From Lysobacterales bacterium (GTDB taxonomy: Bacteria; Pseudomonadota; Gammaproteobacteria; Xanthomonadales; Rhodanobacteraceae): a stretch of DNA of 64,000 nt. Within the stretch, counting starts at the first letter, position 1; each line of letters begins with the position of its first letter. The notes beneath the pieces are model-generated. The model did not search any database and had not been told where the DNA came from. It was given only the letters and a program-made list of their open reading frames with translations. Below are positions 36,234-45,217 of the stretch, piece after piece. Made by a program: the position numbers and the translations under genes. The DNA is taken from NCBI GenBank assembly GCA_016707485.1, contig JADJHN010000002.1, positions 744,001 to 808,000 of the forward strand, written 5' to 3'.

Positions 36234-37814
36234 ATGATTTCCTTTCGCAATTTCGCCCTGCGGCGCGGCGAACGCCTGCTCCTGTCCAGGGTCGACATCG
36301 CCCTGCATGCCGGTTGGCGTGTCGGCGTGGTCGGCCGCAACGGCTGCGGCAAGACCAGTCTGTTTGCCGCCATCCTTGGCGAGATCGAGGCGGATTCCGG
36401 TGATCTGGAAAAATCGCCGAAGCTGCGCATTGCCAGCGTTGCCCAGGAAACGCCCTCGTTGCCGGATGCCGCCATCGATTTCGTCGTCTCCGGCGATACC
36501 GAGGTGCATGCGGTGCTGATGGCCGAGGAAGCCGCGATGGCGGCCGAGGATTGGGATGCGGTCGCCGCCGCGCACCAGAAGATGGCCGAGATCAACGGTT
36601 ATGACGCCACCGCACGTGCCGGCAAGTTGCTGCACGGTCTTGGCTTTCCGGCCGATACGCACCAGCGCGCAGTCTCCGAGTTTTCCGGTGGCTGGCGCGT
36701 GCGCCTCAATCTGGCGCGGGCGCTGATGATGCCGAGCGACCTGCTCCTGCTCGACGAACCCACCAACCATCTCGACCTCGATGCCGTGCTCTGGCTCGAA
36801 CAATGGCTGCTCAAGTATCCGGGCATGCTGATGATGATCTCGCACGACCGCGAGTTCCTCGATGGCGTCGGCACGCACATGCTGCATCTGCATGACGGCA
36901 CGGCCAGGCTCTACACCGGCGACTACACCAGCTTCGAGCGCCAGCGCTCCGAGCAGTTGCGCCAGCAGCAGATCGCCTTCGAGAAGGAACAGGCCGAGCG
37001 CGCCCACCTGCAATCGTTCATCGACCGCTTCAAGGCCTCGGCGGCCAAAGCCAAGCAGGCGCAGTCGCGGGTCAAGCGCCTGGCCAAGCTGGCCGGAACC
37101 GAAGCAGTCCGTGCCGAGCGCGAGATCCGCATCAATTTCGCCGATCCGCTCAAGCTGCCGAACTCGCTTACCCGGCTCAACAAGGTCGATGCCGGTTATG
37201 GCGACATCAGGATTCTCGGCAAGGTCGGATTCGGCCTCGAGGCGGGAGATCGCATTGGCTTGCTTGGCCCGAATGGCGCCGGCAAGTCGACCCTGGTCAA
37301 GACCCTCGTCGGCGAACTGCCGATCCTCGCCGGAGAGCGCAGCGTGCATCCGGACATGGAGCTGGGCTACTTCGCCCAGCATACGGTCGAGTCGCTGCAC
37401 GAAGGCCAGTCGCCGATCGAGCACCTGCGCGACATCGCCCCGGGTTCAAGCGTGCAGGAGTTCCGCGACTTCCTCGGCCGCTGGAATTTCGCCGGCAATC
37501 GCGCCTTCGAGAATGTCGATGGCTTTTCCGGCGGCGAACGCGCACGCCTGGCGCTGGCCTTGATCGCCTGGCGCAAGCCGAACGTTCTGCTGCTCGACGA
37601 ACCGACCAACCATCTCGATCTGGAAATGCGCGAGGCACTGGCCGAGGCGCTGAGCATCTTCCCCGGCGCAATCGTCATGGTCTCGCACGATCGCCACCTG
37701 ATCGGACTGGTCTGCGAAACCTTCTGGCGCGTCAGCGACGGCAAGGTCGAGGAGTTCAAGGGCGATCTCGACGAATACGCGGCGTGGTTGAAGTCGCGGG
37801 CATCGCGGGGGTGA
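36234..37814 (+). CDS. ABC-F family ATPase, YheS-like
   Basis: This 526-residue protein has two ABC domains in tandem and no membrane part. Walker A motifs are GRNGCGKTSL (about 32-41) and GPNGAGKSTL; signatures are EFSGGWRVRL and GFSGGERARL; both Walker B regions read LLLDEPTNHLDL. The Lys/Gln-rich linker between the domains is the ABC-F P-site tRNA interaction motif region, which reaches into the ribosome. The N-terminus MISFRNFALRRGERLLL and the QETPSLPDAAIDFV block resemble E. coli YheS, but the basic C-terminal extension of YheS is absent. It likely rescues or tunes stalled ribosomes. Confidence 0.92.
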   Translation: MISFRNFALRRGERLLLSRVDIALHAGWRVGVVGRNGCGKTSLFAAILGEIEADSGDLEKSPKLRIASVAQETPSLPDAAIDFVVSGDTEVHAVLMAEEAAMAAEDWDAVAAAHQKMAEINGYDATARAGKLLHGLGFPADTHQRAVSEFSGGWRVRLNLARALMMPSDLLLLDEPTNHLDLDAVLWLEQWLLKYPGMLMMISHDREFLDGVGTHMLHLHDGTARLYTGDYTSFERQRSEQLRQQQIAFEKEQAERAHLQSFIDRFKASAAKAKQAQSRVKRLAKLAGTEAVRAEREIRINFADPLKLPNSLTRLNKVDAGYGDIRILGKVGFGLEAGDRIGLLGPNGAGKSTLVKTLVGELPILAGERSVHPDMELGYFAQHTVESLHEGQSPIEHLRDIAPGSSVQEFRDFLGRWNFAGNRAFENVDGFSGGERARLALALIAWRKPNVLLLDEPTNHLDLEMREALAEALSIFPGAIVMVSHDRHLIGLVCETFWRVSDGKVEEFKGDLDEYAAWLKSRASRG

Positions 37815-37820
37815 GAGGCG

Positions 37821-37853
37821 GGGATTCGAGAATAGGGAATAGGGAATAGGGAA
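37821..37853. repeat. GGGAAT-type intergenic repeat, copy 3
   Basis: GGGATTCGAGAATA is followed by tandem GGGAATA units, starting 6 bases after the ABC-F stop. Same family as at 25661 and 29016. Confidence 0.6.
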
Positions 37854-37936
37854 GCGTCAAGCGGAAAGCGCAAATGCGGGAAGGCGTCTGCGCGCCGGGT
37901 TTGTCGCCGTACATGGCAAAAAGGTAGGCTGCCGGG

Positions 37937-40666
37937 ATGACCACTCCCGCCAGCCATGCCGCAGACAGCCTGCGTTCGATCGACCTTCCGGATACCGACA
38001 AGGCGCTGCGTGATGATGTGAATCGCGTCGGCTCGCTGGTCGGTGAAATCCTCGCCGAACAGGAAGGCGCGGCCTTTCTTGCGGAAGTCGAACGCATCCG
38101 CGTCGCCGCGATCCGGCGTCGTCAATCGAAAGTGGGTACCGAGGCCATGCAGGCCGAATTGTCCGGCATTGCAGTCGCCCATGCGACCGCTCTGGTGCGC
38201 GCATTCTCGACGTATTTCCAGGCGGTCAATGTGGCCGAACGCGTGCATCGCATCCGTCGTCGCCGCGAGTACGAAATGGACGATGGCGCGCCGCAACCGG
38301 GTGGCCTGCGCGATGCCATCGGCAAGCTGCGTGCGAGTGGAACCCGCGAAGACGAGCTGCGTGCCTGCCTTGCTCGACTGCGCATCGAGCCGGTGTTCAC
38401 CGCGCATCCAACCGAGGCAGTGCGCCGCGCCCTGCTGGAAAAGGAAACCGAGGTCGTGCGTGCCCTGGTTGCCGATATCGATCGCGGGCGCACGCCGGTC
38501 GAGCGGCGCGCCGATCTCGAACGCATGCGCATGGCGCTGACCGCTGCCTGGCAAACCGCCGAATTCGCGCTCGACAAACCAAGCGTCGCCGACGAGTTGG
38601 AAAACGTGGACTTTTACCTGACCGACGTGCTCTATCGCGTCGTGCCGGTCTTCTACGAGGTTCTCGGCGACGCACTCGGCACCGCATCGGCGGGATTCGA
38701 ACCGCCAACCTTGCTGCGCTTCGGCAACTGGGTTGGCGGCGACATGGACGGCAATCCGAATGTCGGTGCCGAGACGATCGCGGCGACCCTGGCTACCCAA
38801 CGCCGCCAGGTGCTTGCCCTGTACCGGCGTGAGGTCTACCAGCTTGGCCGGCTGCTCAGCCATTCGCTTTCACGCGTGGGCTGTTCCGCCGATCTGCTCG
38901 CACGCACCGATGTCTACCGCACGCTGTTGCCGACGGCTGCCGCGCGTCTGCGCGCGCGTCATGCGGACATGCCCTATCGACAATTCCTCAAACTGGTTCG
39001 CGCGCGCCTTGGCGAAACCGAGCGTGGGCGCGAAGGCGGCTATGCCGACGCTGCCGAGTTCGTCGGCGATATCCGCATCGTCCTCGCCAGCCTCGCGGAA
39101 AACCGCGGCGTTCACGCCGGCTGGTTTGCCGCGCGCCGATTGCTGCGTCGTGCCGAGACCTTTGGTTTCCATCTGGCCACGCTCGATCTGCGTCAGGATT
39201 CGGCGATCCACGATGCCGCGCTGGCTGCCCTGCTCGACGATGCGCAGTGGGCGACACGCAATGTCGATGAACGCGTCGTCCGCCTCGAGGCCGTGCTTGC
39301 CGATCCGGGCAGCGTGGCAGCGTGCGACGACGAGGCCGCGCGGCGCACGCTGGCCGTGTTCGGCACCGTCGCGCAACTCCGTCCGCGCTACGGCGAACAG
39401 GCGTTCGGCCCGTACATCATCAGCATGAGCCGCAGCGCCGCCGACGCTCTGGCCGTGCTCGTGCTGGCGCGGATTGCCGGGTGTGTCGACGCGGCTGGCC
39501 AGGTTCCGCTCGACGTCGCGCCGTTGTTCGAGACCGTTGCGGATCTCGATGCCGCCGAAGCCGTGGTTGCCGCATTGTTTGCCGATGATGTCTATCGCGC
39601 GCATCTCGCCGCGCGCGGCAACGCGCAGGTGGTCATGCTTGGCTACTCCGACAGCGCCAAGGATGGCGGCCTGGTTGCTTCGCGCTGGGCCCTGCAGCAA
39701 ACGCAGATCGCCTTGACCCGCCTGGCCAGCGCATCCGGCGTGCGCATCATCTTCTTCCATGGCCGCGGCGGTTCGGCCAGCCGCGGTGGCGGCAAGGCCG
39801 AGCGCGCCGTGATCGCCGCGCCGCGCGGTTCGGTAAATGGTGTCTTGCGCTTGACCGAGCAGGGCGAGGTGATCCATCGAAAATACGGCATCCGTGCGCT
39901 GGCCTTGCGCAATCTCGAGCAGATGACCGGCGCGGTGCTGCGCGCGACGCTGCGTCCGCGTCCGCCGGAGCCACGCGAAGCGCAGTGGCGGGCGATTGCG
40001 GCGGCGATTGCCGCTGAATCGCGCAAGACCTATCGCGGCTTCGTCCACGACAATCCCGATTTCACCGAATATTTCCGCCATGCCACGCCGATCGACGTCA
40101 TCGAACGCCTGCGCATCGGCTCACGCCCGACCAGGCGTGGTGGCAGCGGTGGCGTCGAAAACCTGCGCGCGATTCCCTGGGTGTTCGCCTGGTCGCAAAA
40201 CCGCTCCACCATGACCGGCTGGTATGGCGTCGGCAGTGGGCTTGCCCATGGCATCGAGGCATACGGGCGCGAAGCCATGAGCGAAATGACCCGCGATTGG
40301 CCGTTCTTCGCCCAGCTCGTCGATGATGTGGAAATGGTCCTGGCCAAATCCGACCTCGCCATCTTCGAGCGCTACTCGCGGCTTGCCGGCGACTTGCATG
40401 AATTCTTCTTCGCCGACATCAGCAGCGAATTCGAGCGCACGCGCAACGCGATCCTTGATCTGAAAGCCGAAGGGGAACTGCTGGCCCACGATCTGCGCCT
40501 GCGCCAGTCAATCCGCCTGCGCAACCCCTACGTCGACCCGATCAGCCTGATCCAGGTCGATCTGCTGAACCGCTGGCGCGCCAGCGACCGCCGCGATGAC
40601 GACCTGCTGCACGCCCTGATCGCCACGGTCAACGGCATTGCCGCCGGAATCCAGAATACCGGGTGA
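37937..40666 (+). CDS. ppc: Phosphoenolpyruvate carboxylase
   Basis: This 909-residue enzyme fixes bicarbonate onto phosphoenolpyruvate to give oxaloacetate, refilling the TCA cycle. The catalytic His157 is in EPVFTAHPTEAVRR. The second and third signatures are complete: VMLGYSDSAKDGG and IIFFHGRGGSASRGGGKAER with the downstream GEVIHRKYG. The C-terminus ends in QNTG, matching the inhibitor-site tail of bacterial enzymes. Length is normal. It is a single gene followed by the CCCTTCTCCCGC-type repeats. Confidence 0.97.
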   Translation: MTTPASHAADSLRSIDLPDTDKALRDDVNRVGSLVGEILAEQEGAAFLAEVERIRVAAIRRRQSKVGTEAMQAELSGIAVAHATALVRAFSTYFQAVNVAERVHRIRRRREYEMDDGAPQPGGLRDAIGKLRASGTREDELRACLARLRIEPVFTAHPTEAVRRALLEKETEVVRALVADIDRGRTPVERRADLERMRMALTAAWQTAEFALDKPSVADELENVDFYLTDVLYRVVPVFYEVLGDALGTASAGFEPPTLLRFGNWVGGDMDGNPNVGAETIAATLATQRRQVLALYRREVYQLGRLLSHSLSRVGCSADLLARTDVYRTLLPTAAARLRARHADMPYRQFLKLVRARLGETERGREGGYADAAEFVGDIRIVLASLAENRGVHAGWFAARRLLRRAETFGFHLATLDLRQDSAIHDAALAALLDDAQWATRNVDERVVRLEAVLADPGSVAACDDEAARRTLAVFGTVAQLRPRYGEQAFGPYIISMSRSAADALAVLVLARIAGCVDAAGQVPLDVAPLFETVADLDAAEAVVAALFADDVYRAHLAARGNAQVVMLGYSDSAKDGGLVASRWALQQTQIALTRLASASGVRIIFFHGRGGSASRGGGKAERAVIAAPRGSVNGVLRLTEQGEVIHRKYGIRALALRNLEQMTGAVLRATLRPRPPEPREAQWRAIAAAIAAESRKTYRGFVHDNPDFTEYFRHATPIDVIERLRIGSRPTRRGGSGGVENLRAIPWVFAWSQNRSTMTGWYGVGSGLAHGIEAYGREAMSEMTRDWPFFAQLVDDVEMVLAKSDLAIFERYSRLAGDLHEFFFADISSEFERTRNAILDLKAEGELLAHDLRLRQSIRLRNPYVDPISLIQVDLLNRWRASDRRDDDLLHALIATVNGIAAGIQNTG

Positions 40667-40694
40667 TCGCCCGGGCCAGGAACCGCCTGGTAGT

Positions 40695-40720
40695 CCCTTC
40701 TCCTGCGTGCGGGAAAAGGG
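40695..40720. repeat. Partial copy of the 46-bp intergenic repeat
   Basis: CCCTTCTCCTGCGTGCGGGA (start) followed by AAAGGG corresponds to the palindromic left half of the complete copy at 40754; the GTGCCCGGAGGGC half is absent. Confidence 0.6.
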
Positions 40721-40753
40721 AGGTGCGCATGATTGAATCATGGCGCTACGCAT

Positions 40754-40799
40754 CCCTTCTCCCGCGCGCGGGAGAAGGTGCCCGGAGGGCGGATGAGGG
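40754..40799 (+). repeat. 46-bp intergenic repeat, copy A, left flank of the DUF559 gene
   Basis: The unit starts CCCTTCTCCCGCGCGCGGGA, a near-perfect palindrome, continues GAAGGTGCCCGGAGGGC and ends GGATGAGGG. It stops 6 bases before the stop codon of the DUF559 gene. This is a REP-like element common in Lysobacterales genomes. Confidence 0.75.
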
Positions 40800-40805
40800 C
40801 GCTCC

Positions 40806-41159
40806 TTAACGCAATCCTTTAGCCCACAGCACATTGAGAATCGATCCCAGCACATCGTCAATCCTCAAGAGCACATCATCATTCCAAAGGCGCATTACCT
40901 GATAACCCAGTTCCGAGAGCTTCTCGGTGCGTCGCAGGTCAAATGTCACATGATCCAGATGCTGTCCCCCGTCAACCTCGACGATCAGCTTCGCTTCAAT
41001 GCAGGCGAAGTCAGCAATGAAACCCGCGACTGGAAATTGCCGCCGAAATTTGAATCCCTGCAACCTTCGATTGCGAAGATGTGACCAGAGCATGCGTTCC
41101 GCATCCGTCATTCCTGCCCGAAGCTTGCGCGCGACCGCGATGTTCTTCCGTGCTGACAT
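40806..41159 (-). CDS. DUF559 protein with Vsr-like endonuclease fold
   Basis: This protein of 117 residues (127 if the upstream ATG at 41189 is used) is a full DUF559 domain, a member of the PD-(D/E)XK-like restriction/Vsr superfamily. The order is AERMLWSHLRNRRLQGFKFR, then RQFPVAGFIADFACIEAKLI with the acidic-core Asp, then VEVDGGQHLDH, then LGYQVMRLWNDDVL. The conserved D...ExDGxQH pattern is consistent with a nuclease active site, but activity is unproven. GGA before the ATG at 41159 favours the short form. The gene is tightly bracketed by inverted copies of a 46-bp repeat at 40754 and 41219. Confidence 0.85.
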   Translation of the reverse strand: MSARKNIAVARKLRAGMTDAERMLWSHLRNRRLQGFKFRRQFPVAGFIADFACIEAKLIVEVDGGQHLDHVTFDLRRTEKLSELGYQVMRLWNDDVLLRIDDVLGSILNVLWAKGLR

Positions 41160-41218
41160 GTGGGGATCCGTGCTTCGCGTTCGAGTCATGATGTATCAAA
41201 TTGCACGAAGCACAAAGC

Positions 41219-41263
41219 CCCTCATCCGCCCTCCGGGCACCTTCTCCCGCTGATGGGAGAAGG
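41219..41263 (-). repeat. 46-bp intergenic repeat, copy B (inverted), right flank of the DUF559 gene
   Basis: Starting CCCTCATCCGCCCTCCGGGC, this is the reverse complement of copy A, with the palindrome partly altered to CCTTCTCCCGCTGATGGGA. It begins 30-60 bases upstream of the DUF559 start, so both GGATGAGGG ends point at the gene. Confidence 0.75.
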
Positions 41264-41350
41264 AAGTACCGAACGTCTCACGCGTATGTATTGATTACTT
41301 GTTGGCCGATAAGGTCGCTTACCACGGCTAGCATCGGCACCCCCGCGTTT

Positions 41351-41395
41351 CCTTCTCCCGCGCGCGGGAGAAGGTGCCCGGAGGGCGGATGAGGG
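41351..41395 (+). repeat. 46-bp intergenic repeat, copy C
   Basis: This copy has the same orientation and sequence as copy A, apart from its first base, and ends 14 bases before the stop of the OPT transporter gene. The 85 bases between copies B and C hold no gene. Confidence 0.75.
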
Positions 41396-41409
41396 TGGAG
41401 CTTTTGACC

Positions 41410-43350
41410 TTAGAGCGCTTTCTCTTCCGGCTTGGTCGCGTAGCGATACAGCAGCCAGGCGATGACGCTGAGCAGGAGCAGGCCGAGCCAGCCGCCGAAC
41501 TGCATGTTCTCGGGCAGGGCGAGCACGTCGGCGCGGCCGGTGAGGACGATCGGGATGGCGATGAAGATGCCCATCAAGGCTTCGCCGGTGATCAGGCCGG
41601 CCGAGAACAACATGCCCTTGCGATGGATCTGGCCGTGTTCCGCCTCATTCCTTGAGCCACCCATCTTGCGCTCGACGATGTGGGCGAGCAGACCGCCGAG
41701 GAAGATCGGTACCATCAACTCGATCGGCAGGTAGATGCCGATCGCGCAGGCGAGCACGGGCACGCGGAATTTCCTGCCGCTGGCCTGCAGCCAGAGGTCA
41801 AAAATGATGATGGCCGCGCCGATTGCCGCGCCGATGCCGATCGTCGTCCATGGCAGTTCGCCACCAAAGATGCCCGTGGCCACCGAAGCCATCAGGTTTG
41901 CCTGCGGCGCCAACAGCGGATTCGGATGTTCGGCGGTTGGCGTGCCGATGCCGTAAGCGTGCAGCAACAGGTTCAAGACCGGGGCCATGATCAGCGCCGA
42001 AGACACCGCGCCGATCGCCAGCATGAGCTGCTGCTTCCATGGCGTTGCGCCGACAATGTGGCCGCACTTGAGATCCTGCAGGTTGTCGCCGCCAATGCAG
42101 GCTGCGCAACAAACCACCGCGCCGATCATGATCGCGGCGACCGCACCGATCGACGAATCGCGACCGAGCAGCAGTACCAGGATCAAGGCGGCAAACAGGA
42201 TCGTCGAAATCGTGATGCCGGAAACCGGATTGTTCGATGAACCGACCAGGCCGGCCATGTATGCGGACACCGAGACGAAGAGGAAGCCGGCGACAATCAT
42301 GATCAGGGTCATCGGAATGCTCGCCGTCCACTGCTGCACGATGCTTTGATAGAGCCACAACAGCGGCAGGGTGAAGATCACGAGGCCGATCGCGATGTAC
42401 TTCATCGGGACGTCTTTCTCGGTATGCGCGACGACCGTGGTGACCCCGGAACGGGTGGCGTCGAAACCGCTCTTGATGCCGGAGAACAGGGATTTGCGCA
42501 GCGAGATCAGCGTCCAGATGCCGCCGATCAACATCGCGCCGACGCCGAGATAGCGGATCTGCGCCGACCAGATCATGAAGGCGGCATCTTCGGCACTGGC
42601 GGCGGCGATTTGCGTGGCGAGCGCCGGATCGGATTGCAGGAAGAAGCTGCTGTAGATCGGGATGGCGATATTCCAGCCGATCACCGCGCCGGCGAGCACG
42701 ACGATGCCGATATTGAGGCCGACGATATAGCCGACGCCGAGCAGGGCCGCCGACAGATTGGTGCCCATGTAGGCGATCGCCTTGCCCACCCAGGTCGCGC
42801 CGGCGGCGGTATCCGGAAACAAGCGCAGTCCGCTGGCCGCACCGACCTTGGCAAACGCGCCGAACAGGGCGGCGACCGCCAGCACCTTCACTCCTTGCGC
42901 CGGATTTTCGCCGGTCTTCAGCACTTCCGCCGCGGCCTTGCCCTCCGGGAAAGCCAGGCCCTGGTCGACGATCAGGGAGCGCCGCAAGGGCACCGAGAAG
43001 ATCACGCCGAGCAAGCCGCCGAGTCCGGCAATCGCGAACACCCACTGGTATTCGAATTCCTGCCAGTAGCCGAGGATGACCAGCGCGGGAATGGTGAAGA
43101 TCACCCCCGAAGCAATCGACGAACCCGCCGACGCGCCGGTCTGCACGATGTTGTTTTCAAGGATGCCGCCACCGCCGAGCAGCCGCAGCACGGCCATCGA
43201 TACCACCGCTGCCGGAATCGCCGAAGCGATGGTCATGCCGGCAAACAGGCCGAGGTAGGTATTCGCCGCGGCGAGGATGACAACCAGCACGACCGACAAC
43301 AGGATCGCGCGCAGGGTCAATTGCGGTGCAGGTTCAGCGATGACGCTCAT
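41410..43350 (-). CDS. OPT family oligopeptide transporter
   Basis: This 646-residue inner-membrane protein has about 15 hydrophobic segments and belongs to the oligopeptide transporter (OPT) superfamily. Family blocks are TLRAILLSVVLVVILAAANT then YLGLFAGMTIASAIPAAVVS at the N-terminus, FPEGKAAAEVLKTGE after helix 4, and CCAACIGGDNLQDLKCGHIV in the middle. OPT proteins import peptides or metal chelates by proton symport. GGGGAGA before the ATG at 43350 fixes the start. It is divergent from a POT peptide transporter, across a 197-base gap. Confidence 0.9.
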   Translation of the reverse strand: MSVIAEPAPQLTLRAILLSVVLVVILAAANTYLGLFAGMTIASAIPAAVVSMAVLRLLGGGGILENNIVQTGASAGSSIASGVIFTIPALVILGYWQEFEYQWVFAIAGLGGLLGVIFSVPLRRSLIVDQGLAFPEGKAAAEVLKTGENPAQGVKVLAVAALFGAFAKVGAASGLRLFPDTAAGATWVGKAIAYMGTNLSAALLGVGYIVGLNIGIVVLAGAVIGWNIAIPIYSSFFLQSDPALATQIAAASAEDAAFMIWSAQIRYLGVGAMLIGGIWTLISLRKSLFSGIKSGFDATRSGVTTVVAHTEKDVPMKYIAIGLVIFTLPLLWLYQSIVQQWTASIPMTLIMIVAGFLFVSVSAYMAGLVGSSNNPVSGITISTILFAALILVLLLGRDSSIGAVAAIMIGAVVCCAACIGGDNLQDLKCGHIVGATPWKQQLMLAIGAVSSALIMAPVLNLLLHAYGIGTPTAEHPNPLLAPQANLMASVATGIFGGELPWTTIGIGAAIGAAIIIFDLWLQASGRKFRVPVLACAIGIYLPIELMVPIFLGGLLAHIVERKMGGSRNEAEHGQIHRKGMLFSAGLITGEALMGIFIAIPIVLTGRADVLALPENMQFGGWLGLLLLSVIAWLLYRYATKPEEKAL

Positions 43351-43547
43351 GGATGTCTCCCCGTTGATGCCGATCCATTGGCGAATAGATTGATTCGTGC
43401 GCGACAGTGCCATTGCCTGACACCGCTGAAACCGGCTCTTGCGGACGCGAAGAGCGGTCCGGGAAGGGCATCCTGCGCCCGTGCAAGGTTCCCGCCCCGC
43501 ACCGCAGCGTGCATAGTAGCCGCCATTCCACCGATGCAGAACCCACG

Positions 43548-45164
43548 ATGCAGCCGATTCCCGCGAAATCCGAGATCGACGAAAACGCCGCCACGCGCAT
43601 GCCGCGGCAGATCCCCTACATCATCGGCAACGAGGCCTGCGAGCGCTTCAGCTTCTATGGCATGCGCAACATCCTCACGCCTTTCCTGGTCACCACCTTG
43701 CTGCTGTACGCGCCGATTGCCGAACGCGCCGGCATCGCCAAGGATGTCTTTCACACCTTCGTCATCGGCGTGTATTTCTTTCCGCTGCTCGGCGGCTGGA
43801 TCTCGGATCGATTCTTCGGCAAGTACAACACCGTGCTCTGGTTGTCGCTGCTGTATTGCGTCGGCCACGCCTGCCTGGCGATCTTCGAATCCAACCGCAG
43901 CGGTTTCTATGCGGGCCTGTTCCTCATCGCGCTCGGCTCGGGCGGCATCAAGCCACTGGTCTCGGCCTTTGTCGGCGACCAGTTCGACCAGAGCAACAAG
44001 GCCACCGCGAAAGTCGTCTACGACGCGTTCTACTGGACGATCAACTTCGGCTCGTTTTTCGCATCCCTGCTGATGCCGCGCATCCTGGCGTCGTGGGGGC
44101 CGGCCTGGGCATTCGGCATTCCCGGCATCCTCATGTTCATCGCCACGGTGATCTTCTGGATGGGGCGCAAGAAATACGTGCATGTGCCGCCGACGGCACA
44201 CAATCCCGATTCGCTGATCAACGTCGCACGCAGCGCGCTGCTGGCACCCGGTCGTGGTCGCGGCGGACTCGTGCTTGCCGCATCCGGTGCGCTGGCCGCC
44301 GTCGGCATGTTTGTCGCCTGGGCCATCGCGCCGTCCTGGTGGCCCGAGCACTTCAGCTTCGTCATCACTTTCTGCCTCGCGCTCGGCGTGTTCATCCTGT
44401 TCGGCGGTCTCGGTACGTCGCTGCAACTGGAACGCGCGCGCGGCCTGCACCCGGATGCCGCCATCGACGGCGTGCGCGCGGTGCTGCGCATCCTCATCAT
44501 CTTCGCGTTGGTCACCCCGTTCTGGTCATTGTTCGACCAGAAAGCCTCGACCTGGATCCTGCAAGGCAATGCCATGCTCATGCCGCATGATTCGTGGTGG
44601 TGGCCAAGCTGGCTGGTCCAGCAACCGGCGCAGATGCAGGCACTCAATCCGCTGCTGGTGATGCTGTTGATTCCGTTCAACAACATCGTCCTCTATCCCC
44701 TGTTGCGACGCCTGGGCTTCCGGGTCACCGCCTTGCGACGCATGGGTTGGGGCATCGCCTTTTCCGGTCTGGCCTGGATTGCCGCCGGCCTGATCCAGCT
44801 CAGCATCGATGGCGGCGATCCCACCTCGATCGCCTGGCAGGTGCTGCCCTATGTGTTGCTGACCTTTGGCGAAGTGCTGGTCTCGGCGACCGGCCTCGAG
44901 TTCGCCTACAGCCAGGCGCCGCCGTCGATGAAGGGCACGATCATGAGCTTCTGGCTGCTTTCGGTGACCTTCGGCAACCTCTGGGTCCTGCTCACCAACG
45001 CAGCCGTGCGCAACGACACGGTCACCGCGCATATCGCCGACACGGGACTCAGCGAAAACGCCTTCATGATGTTCTTCTTCGCCGGCTTCGCCCTGCTGGC
45101 GGCGCTGGTATTTGCGCTGTACGCCAGACGCTATCCGATGGCGGATCACTATCGAACGGCGTAG
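43548..45164 (+). CDS. POT family proton-dependent peptide transporter
   Basis: This 538-residue transporter of the PTR2/DtpA family imports di- and tripeptides with protons. The ExxERFSFYGMRNILTPFL motif in helix 1 is present (EACERFSFYGMRN), and the PTR2 signature follows (FYAGLFLIALGSGGIKPLVS, then AFVGDQFD). A C-terminal signature segment (GLEFAYSQAPPSMKGTIMSF) is also intact. About 12-14 helices are expected. The start at 43548 has no strong ribosome site; the frame is open upstream to 43407 but that part is not family-like. The neighbouring OPT gene suggests a peptide-using lifestyle. Confidence 0.92.
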   Translation: MQPIPAKSEIDENAATRMPRQIPYIIGNEACERFSFYGMRNILTPFLVTTLLLYAPIAERAGIAKDVFHTFVIGVYFFPLLGGWISDRFFGKYNTVLWLSLLYCVGHACLAIFESNRSGFYAGLFLIALGSGGIKPLVSAFVGDQFDQSNKATAKVVYDAFYWTINFGSFFASLLMPRILASWGPAWAFGIPGILMFIATVIFWMGRKKYVHVPPTAHNPDSLINVARSALLAPGRGRGGLVLAASGALAAVGMFVAWAIAPSWWPEHFSFVITFCLALGVFILFGGLGTSLQLERARGLHPDAAIDGVRAVLRILIIFALVTPFWSLFDQKASTWILQGNAMLMPHDSWWWPSWLVQQPAQMQALNPLLVMLLIPFNNIVLYPLLRRLGFRVTALRRMGWGIAFSGLAWIAAGLIQLSIDGGDPTSIAWQVLPYVLLTFGEVLVSATGLEFAYSQAPPSMKGTIMSFWLLSVTFGNLWVLLTNAAVRNDTVTAHIADTGLSENAFMMFFFAGFALLAALVFALYARRYPMADHYRTA

Positions 45165-45185
45165 ACATTGCGCGCGGCCGCCTGT

Positions 45186-45207
45186 CGCCCCTGCGCTGGC
45201 AGGGGCG
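45186..45207. terminator. Hairpin between convergent POT and fabV genes
   Basis: CGCCCCTGC (45186-45194) and GCAGGGGCG (45199-45207) form a perfect 9-bp stem with loop GCTG, placed 21 bases after one stop and 10 bases from the other. It probably serves both directions. Confidence 0.7.
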
Positions 45208-45217
45208 TTGCGCTGGC

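Noticed and set aside
25661..37853. GGGAAT runs as a possible CRISPR array
   Set aside because: Units are 7 bases, tandem, without spacers of constant size, and lie at three separate places without cas genes.
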